In this document: in pieces, positions 44,446 through 56,032 of the stretch
Layout: each line of letters begins with the position of its first letter
Numbering within the stretch: the stretch's first letter is position 1
From: Dama dama
Lineage: Eukaryota > Chordata > Mammalia > Artiodactyla > Cervidae
Direction: 5' to 3'
DNA length: 64,000 bases
NCBI RefSeq assembly: GCF_033118175.1
Contig: NC_083704.1
Location: 50,804,501-50,868,500 of the forward strand
Notes under the pieces: model-generated
Database searches by the model: none
The model's input: only the letters and a program-made list of their open reading frames with translations
What the model was told of the DNA's origin: nothing
Program-made: the position numbers and the translations under genes

Positions 44446-46698
44446 ACCTCAACATAGTAAAGGCCATATATGATATGCCTACAGCAAACATCATTCTCAA
44501 TGGTGAAGAATTGAAAGCATTCCCCCTAAGATCAGGAACAAGACAAGGGTATCCACTTTCACCACTATTATTCAACATAGTTTTGGAAGTCCTAGCTATA
44601 GCAATCAAGAAAACAAAAGGAAATAAAAGGAATCCAGATCAGAAAAGAAGAAGTAAAACTCTCACTGTTTGTAGATGACATGATACTGTACACAGAAAAC
44701 CCTAACAATACTATCAGAAAATTACTAGAGCTAATCAGTGAATTTAGCAAAGTCATAGGATATAAAATCAACACATGGAAATCACTTGCATTTATATATA
44801 CTAGCAAAGAAAAATCAGAAATAACTGCAATAAAAAGAATAAAATATCTAGGAATAAACTCACCTAAGGAGACAAAAGAACTGTACACAGAAAATTATAA
44901 GACAGTGATGAAAGAAATCAAAGACACATAAACAGATGTTTATGTCCTACCATAAACCATAAACCATGTTCCTGGGTAAGAAGAATCAATGTTGTGAAGA
45001 TGACTATACTACCGAATGCAATCTACAGATTCAATCTGATCCCTATCAAATTAACAATGGCATTTCTCACAGAACTAGAACAAAAAATTTCACAATTCAT
45101 ATGGAAACACAAAAGACCCCAAATAGCAAAAACAATATTGAAAAACAAGAATGAAGCTGGAGGAATTAACCTTCCTGACTTCAAATTATACTACAAAGCT
45201 ACAGTCATCAAGACAGTATGATACTGTCACAAAAACAGAAATATAGACCAATGGAATAAGATAGAAAGCCAAGAAATAAACCCATGCACCTACGGTTACC
45301 TTATTTTTGACAAAGGAAGCAAGCAGATACAATAGGGCAAAGACAGACTCCTCAATAAATGGTACTGGGAAAACTGGATATCTATGTGTTAAAGAATGAA
45401 ATTAGAACACTTTAAACACCATACACAAAGATAAACTCAAAATGGATTAAAGACCTAAATGTAAGACCAGAAACTATAAAACTCTTAGAGGAAAACATAC
45501 ACAGAACACTCAATGACATAAATCAAAGCAAGATCCTCTATGACCCACCTCCTAGAGTAATGGAAATAAAAACAAAAGTAAACAAGTAGGTCCTGATTAA
45601 ACTTAAAATTTTATGCACAGCAAAGGAAACTACAAGCAAGGTGAAAAGACAACCCTCAGAATGGGAGAAAATAATAGTAAATGAAACAACTGACAAAGGA
45701 TTAATTTCCAAAATATACAAGCAGCTCATACAACTCAATAACAGAAAAACAAACCACCCAATCAAAACGTGGGGAAAAGACCTAAACAGACATTTCTCCA
45801 AAGAAGACATACAGATGGCCAACAAACACATGAAAAGATGCTCAACATCGCTCATTATTAGAGAAATGCAAATCAACAGTACATGAGATATCACCTCACA
45901 CTGGTCAGAATGGCCATCATCAAGAAGTCTACAAACAATAAATGCTGGAGAGGATGTGGAGAAAAGGGAATGCTCTTGCACTGTTGGTGGGAATGTAAAT
46001 TGATACAGCCACTATGGAAGACAGTATGGAGATTCCTTTAAAAACTAGGAATAAAACCACCTTATGACCCAGCAATCCCATTCCTAGGCATATACCCTGA
46101 GGAAACCAAAATTGAAAAAGACATATGTATCCCATTATTCATGGAAGCAACCTAGATGTCCATTGACAGATAAATGGATAAAGAAGTTGTGGTACATATA
46201 TACAATGGAATATTGCTCATCCATAAAAAGGAACACGTTTGAGTCAGTTCTAATGAGGTAGATGAACCTAGCGCCTATTATACAGAGGGAAGTGAGTCAG
46301 AAAGAGAAAGACAAATATCAGATACTAACTCATATATATGGAATCTAGAAAAATGGTACTGAAGAATTGATTTTCAGAGCAGCAGTGGAGAAACAGACAT
46401 AGAGAATAGACTTATGGACATGGGGAGAGGGGAGGAGAGGGTGAGACGTATGGAAAGAGTAACATGGAATCTTATATTACCATATGTAAAAGAGATAGCC
46501 AAAGGGAATTTGCTGTATGGCTCAAGAAACTCAAACAGGGGCTCTGTATCAACCTAGAGCAGTGGGATGGTGAGGGAGATGGGAGGGAGGTTCAGAAGGG
46601 AGGGTATGTATGTATACCTATGGCTGATTCATGTTGAGGTTCGACAGAAAACAACAAAATTCTGTAAGGCAATTATTCTTCAATTAATAAATAAATAA

Positions 46699-47554
46699 AC
46701 TAAAATGCAGGAACTATGTCTATTGAACAGTTAAGCTAGTGGTTTCCGAGGTGAAATGCATAGACACTTCTATAAGAATTCTTAGTTTTTCAGTTGTATT
46801 GAGAAACCTTACTCTACTTTATGGGCAAAATGCCTATATCATTTCCAAAAAAATAATCTAGTACATATGGGAGTTGGCATATCTTCTGTGAATCCAATTT
46901 AAACCCCTAATCTTTGCATCCTAATAGATTTAAACATTTTATGGCCTGGAGGGAAAATGTATTCAACATTTCCCTTCCAAGATTCAGAGTAAACTATTTT
47001 CTAGTCCAAGGGTTATTGTCAAAAGTAAAGCCTAACTCCTCTTTCATTTCCAGGAGCTTTCTAGATAAAGTGCAGCATAGTTGGGAAAGTAATTCCCATG
47101 CCAAAATCATTGAATATTACACATTATCTAAACCAATAGCAGGCAGGTGCATCTTTTCCATATATGGTGTCTCTGGCTAAACTCATTTCAACCCTGCCCA
47201 ACCCCGCCCAACCCTATTCCTCCGTCAGCAGCATAATCAAATATCTTCTGTACTGTGAAACCTTTGTTAAACACTCCAAAGCAAGGAATCCTTAGTCTGT
47301 GGGGGCGGGGGTGGGGGGCAGACCCTTTTCACTGCAATATTTGACAAACTTGAATTAAGCAGAGAGCTATGCTTCATCTACAATGTATTGTAAACATCAC
47401 CCACAGGGCAAATACTTCCCTGGATACTCTGGGCTTGTCCACAACTGTATGCATAGGGCTTAGCTGAGTACCCCTTCCATGATGGTGCTCCCCCAGCATC
47501 TGTTAAATAAGTAGTGATACTTCTCATATTTCCTGGCTCATCCCTCTCCCATTA
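46699..47554. other. No gene seen; G-rich patch at 47299-47320
   Basis: Single-copy sequence with a strikingly G-rich tract (GGGGGCGGGGGTGGGGGG) near 47301-47318 and a C-rich 'ccaaccccgcccaacc' near 47190-47210. No exon was recognised. Confidence 0.5.
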
Positions 47555-47672
47555 GGCTGAACTTGAGGACGGTGGACTGTCTTATCTACCTGTCTTTTTA
47601 CACCATCTAGCACAGTCATTGCCCAGTAAATATGGGCTAAATGTACCAGTGAATGAATGTATGAACAAAAGA
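47555..47672 (+). mobile_element. L2 LINE 3' end
   Basis: 'ctgaacttgaggacggtgga', 'tcttatctacctgtcttttt', 'atctagcacagtcattgccc' and 'gaatgaatgtatgaac' follow the L2 terminus in sense orientation. Confidence 0.65.
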
Positions 47673-50327
47673 AAAGCAACCAGTGCCCAGTCCCCTTAAA
47701 GCATTCAACACAGTTGTTCAATTAATGGTTCCTTTCTTAGAAATTCCTTATCTGTGTATCCTTCCTGTCATGCCACATTTTCTACCTTGTATTTTACAGG
47801 TTCATAGACACACTTCTTATAGGTTCACACGCACTTCTGGAATGAAAGCCCCCTGAGGTCCAGAACTTGCTTAATTTCTCAATGAACACAGTGGAGCCTA
47901 TTGAGCCCAGAAGTTACTCAAATGTCTGTTGCACAGTCAGTCAGCAAAGACTACATGGGATTATAGAACATCTGAGGTGACTCTAGTTCACTCAATGAAG
48001 GTCCTTTTTCTGAGGCATATCAGTCTCATCAACACAAGATGGTGAGCTGAGTTCAGTTTTCAGAAACACAAGATTTCCTAATTTCAGACCACAAACCTCT
48101 GTGATTCCTGTCAGCCATTTCATTGACCCATTTCTCCTGTATCAGACTGAAATGACCTAAAATGTCTTCAACTTCCTACAGAAAATAAAGGGGAAAACAC
48201 ATGAGATGGTGCATATGAAGAAATTTGAGTTTCTCTGACAATAGAAGTTCAATAGGTTATTAGTCAAATACGATGCATAGAAAAGCTAAATATAACTATT
48301 TATTCAATGCTTATTCACTCATGTCAAAAAAAATGCTACTTTTCATTCACCCCTATCCTCACTCTGCTCCCTTGCACTTATTTTTAGTTTAGAACAAATG
48401 CAGTCAGTGAATTATGATCTATATTGTAATAAACAGCTGAAGAGACTCACTGTAATCAAGCGAAAAATAATCAATATTGGGAAGTGCAATGGTCTTATTT
48501 CAAAAGTCTGAAAATTGTTGTATAATTGACTTTCCTCCATTTGCTATCTGTTTTATTCACTTTTTTTTCAACTGAAGGAGTAACTTGACCTACATGTGTT
48601 AAGAGGAAAAGAAATCACTTAAGTAGCAGTAAATGAGATACTATTATCACAGTTCAATATAAAATTGCCATCCATCATTTAAACAATTTGATCTGTGGCA
48701 GGGACAGGAAATTTCCAAAGACATTCTTAAACACTACAAACATTTTTCAAGCTATCAAATTAAGAGACAGGAATAATTAGACACTACCCAAGGTCTTTCT
48801 ATTCTGAAGGGAAAGATTTTTCAGGAAGATAAAATTGTTTGTCTCTATTGTTTTGATATTTGGTCTCAGTGAAAACAGGGTCATGTTTTAGACAGTGATT
48901 GAGCTACAAAGTGTCAAGAAGGCCTTCACTAATTATTTTTTTAGAAAGCTAATCAACATACGGTACATGTAAAGAATGTTAATGTCCCCCCCAAGGTCTA
49001 CACATGGGTCCATTTAAAAGGCACCCAGCAGTGTCTGCCCGGCCCACAACCCCTTTCTCTGAGAACTGCCAAAAACGCAGCTGAGGGGCCCAGATGTCAT
49101 TTTGTACTCGTCTCAAGAGTAGACATCCAAAGAAACTGGGATCCTCAGACACTCTTCCCTGAGAATTTGGAACTGGAGGTTGAAGATGTTCATCAGCATC
49201 TATAGGACCTTAGAAGTAAAGCGTGTGAGCCTGGGAAAGATGTGGTAGCCGCCATCAACAATACTGCGTAGAGACCCAGAGAAAGCCAGGTGCTGACGGG
49301 AGAATGAAGCAGGAGGAGAAGCAGCAGAGGTGAGAGACCAGGGCAGCTGCCTCAGCTCCTACCCACTGCCCAGCCCCAACCTCTCTGTCACGCTCTGTCA
49401 CACACCTCTGCTGCTTTTCCATCAAATCCTCACTTTCACTATCAAATCCTCATTTTTCTGTGGGTTTTGGTGACTTGTTACCAGAAGAACCTTGGGACAA
49501 CCTTGTTAACTAACCTTGATTGTTTGGCAGGCCAGCAAGACAACTTCTCTACAAACTCTAAAAACAATGACACGTTAATGACCATCAGGGGCTTCTGAAC
49601 ATTCTGATTCAAAAGTCACTGCAAAAATCCTTGGAAATTCAGTAGGAGTATTTTTAGGCTTGGCTTCACAAGAAACAATGTGCTAGAGCAACTGATCAGA
49701 AAAAGTTGTCATAGATTTCAGCTACTATTTCAGCCCAGGAGGTGAATGTAGTCATATTTCCCAGGTGGATTCTACTCTTCGCTCTAAGAACAAGAGGCAC
49801 TGGGCCCTATTCAATGACAGTAAGATTGATAAACTGTTCTACACAAGGGCTCCTCACACTATAAATGGTGAAGGGCTAGCTTTTGGTTTATCAGTTTTGT
49901 TTTTATTTTGTTCTGTATGTGTCTTCCAATTTATTGGAGTGCAATACTTTTATAAAACACAGAAGTAGTGTGTTTGATGTCACACCAATGTCATATTGTG
50001 ATATATAATTCTCAACACTTGCTCTCAATTTCTGTTCGTATCTCACTGCAACAATAAACAGTTCCTAAACCACACCAGCCCATGGTCCACACTTTTAGAA
50101 GCTCTGGTCTACACTACAGCTGTCCCAGTGCTCAATATACATGGCTGCTCAGTTGTCCCCACCCAGAACTTTCTTGCAGACACTGTGATAGCCTAGCTGG
50201 TACAAAATAGAGGTACATCCTGCCTGGTAATAATCAAGTCCCTGCTTTGTAATTACTGGCACTGTGATTCTGAGCTAGGAATGTAACCTCTCTGAGAATT
50301 CCTCTGCAACTGCAAAATGTGAGTGTA
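47673..50327. other. No gene seen; about 2.6 kb, possibly with a second L2 trace
   Basis: A weak L2-like stretch lies at about 47835-47955 ('tgaggtccagaacttgctta'). At 49298-49325 an ATG-initiated purine-rich segment is followed by a donor-like AGAG/GTGAGA, without other exon support. The rest is single-copy. Confidence 0.42.
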
Positions 50328-51042
50328 TGGTAGGCAGAATTCTAAGACTGCTCCCCAAGTGTCTCCATTCTCAGGTAGCACACCTTGCAAAATTCTTTTC
50401 CCTTGAGTGTGGGCAGGGTTTGTGAATATGATGGGATAGCCACTCCCTCAATGAAATTACATTGTATAAGATGCTTTATAAGTAGAAATGGGAGAGATTG
50501 AGTCACTGTTGGGTTGGGGATTTTTTGTTTGTTTGTAACATTTGTTTATTTATTTTGCTGTGCCACGTCTTAGTTGCAGGAGTTGAGATCTTCAGCTACA
50601 GCATGCAGGATCTAGTTTCCTGATCAGGGATTGAACTCATGACCCCTGCATTGGGAGCCCAGACTCCTAGCCACTGGATCACTGGGGAAGTCTCCACTAT
50701 TGGTTTTGAAGAAGTAAGCTGTCATACTGTGAGAAGGCCATATGCCTAAGACCTGCAGGTGGTGAACAGAAGCAGAAAACAACCTCTGGCCAATGGCCAG
50801 CAAGAAACAGGGTCTTCAGCTCAATTCCCCTCAAGGGACTGAGTTCTATCAACAACCTGAATGAGCCTGGAATAGAGCCCTGAGCCTCAGATGAGCACAT
50901 AGCCCCTGAAAACACTTTTGTTTCAGCCTAGTGAGTCCTGAGCAGAGAACTCAGCTCTGCTCTGTCCAGACCTCTGGCCTATAGATAATAATACTAAATG
51001 GTTGTTGCTTTGTTATGCAAGAACAGAAACTATTACAGAGTG
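50328..51042 (+). mobile_element. Old LTR-like element (probably MaLR/ERVL class), split by a CHR SINE
   Basis: 'ggtaggcagaattctaagac', 'cccttgagtgtgggcagggt' and 'tgaatatgatgggatagcca' on the left, then 'gaagaagtaagctgtcatac', 'tgaatgagcctggaatagag' and 'cctgagcagagaactcagct' on the right, form a familiar mammalian LTR-like consensus. It ends near an AATAA-type signal and 'ttgttatgcaagaacagaaa'. The class assignment is from memory and uncertain. No internal viral genes are present. Confidence 0.55.
50520..50693 (-). mobile_element. CHR-type SINE (antisense) in the LTR-like element
   Basis: T-rich start, 'tttattttgctgtgccacgt', 'gatctagtttcctgatcagg' and the reversed head 'agccactggatcactgggga'. 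Flanks TCACTGTTGGG (50503-50513) and CCACTATTGGT (50694-50704) are a plausible decayed duplication. Confidence 0.82.
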
Positions 51043-52870
51043 CCATACCTACTAATGCTGGGGTTGCTGCAAGGATAAGAAATAATTTATGGGAAGTGCT
51101 GAATATGCCACAATCATTCAGTACAGAGTAGCTGTTAAGCCCATGTTGGTGATTAGTTTTCATAACCCATTTAGGCCTATTTGTATAGGTACTAAAGTAT
51201 ATGCATGTACAAACACACACATTGACACACATAAAATTCTAACAGACTTCATGGGTATCCCTACAGAGAACAATCTATCATTTTAAAAAATTGGCTTAGA
51301 TCTATTGGGTCCCTCTCATATCTCTCTTGATATTTGTCATAAGCCTAGGAAGTCAATAAGGTAACACCACCATTTTTATTACACCAGAGAAAAATCTGAT
51401 GCTCAGACTCCACCCAAGGTCACATAGCCAGTTGGCTCATAGCAAAACCAGATCATAAGCCTATCTTTTCAAAATAATCCATAGAAGTTTCATTTTTAAA
51501 TGTAAAGATTTCTTTCACTACAATAAGTCGCCTCCTATGGTTTCAAAAAAAGTTTTTGCAAACATCACAGATGTTATTGATTACAACAAGGTCTCTATCC
51601 ATCTTAAATCACACTGCAAACTGTATTTTCTGGTTCTCAAATTTAAAAAAATAGATATTCCCATAAGCAAATGGAAATTGAATTGGACCTAAAATTCCTA
51701 ATTTTTAGATATAGCGTTTTGCCATGATAATTAAAAAGCAGACCAACTGTGTTGGGGATATGAAGACACAGTGCACTGGCCAGATTTGTCCTCTTTGACC
51801 TGCACATGACTTCAGAGCTTCTAGCTAGGTACACAATGTTTTCAGTCCACTTTACAGGGTCCATATCAACTTTTGCACTTCATTTACAACCCCCTATTTT
51901 ATAAGCTGTGGAATTCTTTTCTGGTACTTAACTTTCCATAAAAGCAAATATTCAAATCATGATTGGGGTGAACATTTTCACTGGCAGATTTCACAGCTAA
52001 GAAAGATTATATTTTTTATGTTTTGTGTGCAGCTCTCTGAAAATATAGGATTCTCTTAAACACTCGCTACCACAAATAAAGTGACATATATTAGCAATGC
52101 TTATATATCTTCCCGTTTCCCCGCTTAACTTCAGTAGATTCTCGAAGGCATCCATACCACTGAAAAATACATTTTCAGATTCTTGAACAGCTATATAGAT
52201 GATACAAAAATAAAATAAAACATATACTGGGTGTTGGGTAGCCCAGGCCTAGCCTGGACCACATAAGTCTGTCCTGTGGGAGGAATGGAGTTAAATGGCT
52301 CCACTCAACCTTTTGGGGTAACCACATACTTTATCATCACAAGACTTTACATTATAAATGGCGTACAAATATATGTGCCCCAAGAAATATGTGTATAAAG
52401 TTGCTCTCCATGGGAGAGAGGAGACAATGTCTGCCAGTATCAACAGTGTGTGGAGGAAACTGGGCTCAGAGGAACCAGAAATTGCAGCTGGATTCCGAGG
52501 GAGGTGTGACATAGACTGAGGCAGTGCCAAAGCTAATGATTGAGAGCTTACAGCGCTCAAAATCCAAGGATGCAAGTAGCCTCTTGATGAAAGCCCCTGC
52601 AGTCTGGGTCCCACCGTGGAAGGCCTAACAGCCCACCAGACATGAAGGCAGGTCTTCGGTTCCTTCAGAGATGAAAAGGCAGGTGACAATCACAGTCTCT
52701 GCCACTTGTATTCAACATTCGAGTTAGGGCTAATTCCTAGAATTTAGTATTTGAGATTTTGAGTTTATATACTTTTTTTCATTCATCTGTTTGAATAAAC
52801 TGGAACTAAAAAACCCAGATAGTCCTCTTACGCTGGAAAGACTGAAACCAATCCAACCACCCACCCAGAT
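51043..52870. other. No gene seen; MIR trace at 51350-51470
   Basis: An antisense MIR-like stretch ('caaggtcacatagccagttg') lies at about 51350-51470. A minus-strand open frame at 52291-52689 (132 codons) has no splice or domain support. The rest is single-copy. Confidence 0.42.
51350..51470 (-). mobile_element. MIR SINE fragment (antisense)
   Basis: 'gatgctcagactccacccaa' and 'ggtcacatagccagttggct' follow reversed MIR. The rest is diverged. Confidence 0.55.
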
Positions 52871-53516
52871 CAGCAGTCAACAAACATTTCTAGAAAGGGC
52901 CAGATGGTAAATGTTTTGGCTTTGCAGGCCACATGGTCTCTGCTCAACTCCTCAACTCTGCTGTTGGTACTGCAAAGACAGCAACATGTCAGGGAGTGGG
53001 TACAGCTATTTTTCAATATCAGCTCAGCTCAGTTCAGTCGCTAAATCATGTCTGACTCTTTATGACCCCAGGGACTGCAGCACGCCAGGCTTCCCTGTCC
53101 ATCACCAACTCCCAGAGCTTACTCAAACTCATGTCCATTGAGTCAGTGATGCCATCCAACTATCTCATCCTGTGTCGTCCCCTTCTCTTCCTGTCTTCAA
53201 TCTTTCCCAGAATCAAGGTCTTTTCCAATGAGTCAGTTCTTCACATCAGGTGGCCAAGGTAATGGACTTTCAGCTTCAGCATCAGTCTTTCCAATGAATA
53301 TTCAGGACTGATTTCCCTTAGGATGGACTGGTTGGATCTCCTTGCAGTCCAAGGGACTCTCAAGAGTCTTCTCCAACACCACAGTTTAAAAGCATCAATT
53401 CTTTGGTGCTCAGCTTCCTTTGTAGTACAATGTATGTTCCAACATAACCTTACTTCTAAAAACAGTTGGTGGACTAATCAGACTGGGCCCATGGGCTGTC
53501 ATTTGCAGACTCCTGA
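52871..53516 (+). mobile_element. Non-autonomous hAT-type DNA transposon, split by BovB
   Basis: The left part 'cagtcaacaaacatttctag', 'aaagggccagatggtaaatg' and 'ggctttgcaggccacatggt', and the right part 'acttctaaaaacagttggtg', 'gggcccatgggctgtcattt' and 'gcagactcctga', make one short element when 53022-53434 is removed. It is recognisable as a common mammalian hAT-Charlie group. The subfamily name is not certain. Confidence 0.65.
53022..53434 (-). mobile_element. BovB LINE 3' fragment (antisense)
   Basis: The left edge has the GCTCA/GTTCA repeats of the BovB 3' end. The body continues through 'gtccattgagtcagtgatgc' to 'tttggtgctcagcttccttt'. A decayed duplication (TACAGCTATTTTTCAATAT before, TACAATGTATGTTCCAACAT after) fits insertion into the hAT element. 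Confidence 0.93.
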
Positions 53517-55004
53517 CTTAGGTCTCAGAAAACACAGCCACCAGGTCCCTCATAATTTCTGCACTGGCACAGCCTTCGGTTTCCTGGACAGTGTTCCAAC
53601 ACATGTCCCTCCTCCCACTCCATCCTCCAGCTGTCTGCAGATCCCCATCCCTCCTAGCATGCCCTTCTCCTGTCAAACATTATGTGCCTCCCACTAGCTA
53701 GAGAAGCACCCCAAATCTATGCCCCAAATATTCTGGTGTTAGTTCAGATACTCATGAGTGAGTTATGCACAAAAGGGTACTACTATCTTCAATACCATTT
53801 GTATGAGAAATGCCCACTTTAGCTTTGACAAAGTTAAGGAGTCCTTTATTGAAGGACTTCTGAGGACTGTACACCAAGCACTAAGTGTATCAGGCAGTCT
53901 CAGGGAACAAGAATAATTTCCCAAACACTTTTGACCACAGAACCTTTCATTCCCACAGAGTATCACTTGGAACTTGCATCCCAGGGGATGTACCATGGGA
54001 AATACTCCCACGTGATACATTCTTTAGCATGACATAAGTAATCCTTTATAATCTGGCCCACAACTATACAGAGTTCCCATTGGCACTTGCCAGGACCCTT
54101 TTAGTGTATCCTCCACCCTGTTTCCTTGAGCTGCACATTAGGGTTTTTTAATCTCTCTTTGGCACAACACATGCTGAAACACACCCATGCTTGACAAATT
54201 CTATACTGCCGGACCAGCTCAGCTTTTAAACTATCTCCCCCATAAAGTCTATTCCCCAGGCCTTTGTGCCCAGAGAATATTTGAAATAATAACTCAATCA
54301 TCCCATGCAGCTTGGTTTATTCTAAACCTGGTGCTAAGCAACAGAATCCTGGAGGAAGCTAGACTTCCCATTTGAATTTGTGACCTTGGATGACTAATTT
54401 GAGGACAGACTGAATCCTTTCCTATTAGCTTCTCAAATCTGGTGCAATACATTCAGTTTAATAGAAGGTTACTTCTCCCATAAAGCACATATCATGAATA
54501 TACTAAATATACTGCCCTATCTCTCACTACCCCATATTATTTAATGGGGACTCTTCAGAGAGCATAAAGGGATGATTAAGTGGAAGGATACAGGGAATGT
54601 TTATGGGAGGACAGGAAAGAGGGCAGGAGGCAAGGAAATTTTCCTAAAACATATCCCACAAAGACCAAGTATAAACCATTAAAATTAATCATCTTATTGG
54701 CTTCCCAGAGTTTTCCTTCTATCTTTTGACTTTTAATAACTGAACACTGGTCCTCTTACTTGATTCTGGTTGATACCCAATTTGCCGTGTTGTTGACTCA
54801 ACTCATAGGCAATTTCACACACTAAATATCAGCACAGGAATTACTGAACACCAGGGCCGGAGGGAACAACGTGATCATTTTTCAGATAAGGAAACCAAGG
54901 GCCAGCAGGGAGGCGCCTGGCCCCAGCAGCCTCACATTTCAGGAGATTGTTCAAGGGCCACGAGGCACCCCTCTTATGCTTCCACGGGTCTCTGATTTTA
55001 TGTA
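53517..55004. other. No gene seen; weak L2-like traces
   Basis: 'tataatctggcccacaacta' near 54050 could be a piece of L2 in sense. Otherwise no exon or repeat was assigned. Confidence 0.4.
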
Positions 55005-55105
55005 TCTTCAGGCATTATTGTCCTAATTTTACAGATGATGAAACCAGGGCAAGGAGAAATTGAGTGGCCTGCCCAAGCGACTCACTTGAACACTGAATGT
55101 TAATG
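55005..55105 (-). mobile_element. MIR SINE fragment (antisense)
   Basis: 'ttgtcctaattttacagatg', 'atgaaaccagggcaagga' and 'tgcccaagcgactcact' follow the reversed MIR core. Confidence 0.62.
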
Positions 55106-55311
55106 CCAAAATGTCACAATCTATCCTTCTTGCAGCTGTGGCCTCAGAGGGAGAACATTTTCCTTAGTTAAATGAAACCACATATTCTTCTTCACAAAGA
55201 AATAATTTAATGAATTCTGGCTTAGACATAAATAATACTTTTTTTAAAAAGCCAAAGAAAAAAGGTATGATCAATTCTCTCCTTTCAACCTTTTATGTTT
55301 CTACAGCATTT

Positions 55312-56032
55312 TACGTTTTTAAAGGTAGATTTTATTTTTTAGAGAAGTTGTAGATTCACAGAAAAAATGAGGGGCAAGTACAGAGAACTCCCATATATCA
55401 CCTCAACCCCACTCTCAATTTCCTATATTATTAACAGCTTGCATTAGCGTGGTACACATGTTATGACTAATAGGCCAATACATTAACCGAAGTTCATAGT
55501 TTACATTAGGGTTCATTCTTTGTGTTGTACATTTTATGGGTTTGGACAAATGTGTGATGACATGCATCTACCATACTCTATCATACAGAATGGTTTCACA
55601 GATCGAAAAACTCCCTGTACTCCATCTATTCATCCCTCCCTCTCTGCAAAGTCCTAGTAATACAAGATCATTTTACTGTTTCTATAGTTTGGATTTTTCC
55701 AGAATGTCAGATAGCTGGAATCATGTGATATGCAGCCTTTCCACAATGAATTCCTTCGCTCATCATATTATACATTTAAAGTTCCTCCATGACTTTACAT
55801 AGCTTAACAGCTCATTTTTAATCACTACAAAATATTCCATTATAAGTATATACCACAGTTTACCCATTCTCTTACTGAAGAATCATCACTGCTTTCAAGT
55901 TTTGGCAGTTACAAATAAAGATGTTGTAAATAATTATGTGCATGTTTTAGTATAGACATAAGTTTTAAGCCATCTGAATAAATACCAAGCAGCATAATTT
56001 CTGGATTGTCCAGTGAGAGTATGATTAGGTAA
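55312..56032 (-). mobile_element. L1M 3' region (antisense)
   Basis: 'gtagattcacagaaaaaatg', 'cagagaactcccatatatca', 'catagtttacattagggttc', 'atgggtttggacaaatgtgt' and 'aatattccattataagtata' follow the reverse complement of the L1M ORF2 end and 3' UTR for about 700 bp. Confidence 0.78.

Larger units (their letters stand above)
42443..46320 (+). pseudogene. L1 ORF2 remnant (endonuclease, RT, cysteine-rich region)
   Basis: Endonuclease traces include LQETHF with the catalytic Glu codon at 42595-42597 and GDFN at 42883-42894. The normal S-D-H-N motif reads P-N-H-N here (Asn at 43138-43140). The RT active site reads F-V-D-D at 44668-44679 instead of F-A-D-D. The C-terminal CX3CX7HX4C motif (CWRGC...HCWWEC, 45943-45996) is intact. 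Numerous stops, frameshifts and a SINE insertion disrupt the frame. Confidence 0.88.
41645..46698 (+). mobile_element. Bovid-type L1 LINE, 5'-truncated in ORF1, about 4.9 kb without the SINE
   Basis: The element runs in order: ORF1 from its coiled coil, a short inter-ORF segment, ORF2 with endonuclease, RT and cysteine-rich regions, then a 3' UTR ending 'gcaattattcttcaattaat' plus an A/T tail. A Bov-A SINE (44322-44445) interrupts ORF2. A 23-A run at 42507-42529 replaces a few codons near the ORF2 start. Many stops and frameshifts make it inactive. Confidence 0.95.

Noticed and set aside
52291..52689. 132-codon minus-strand open frame
   Set aside because: Not bounded by convincing splice sites, low-complexity composition and no recognised domain.
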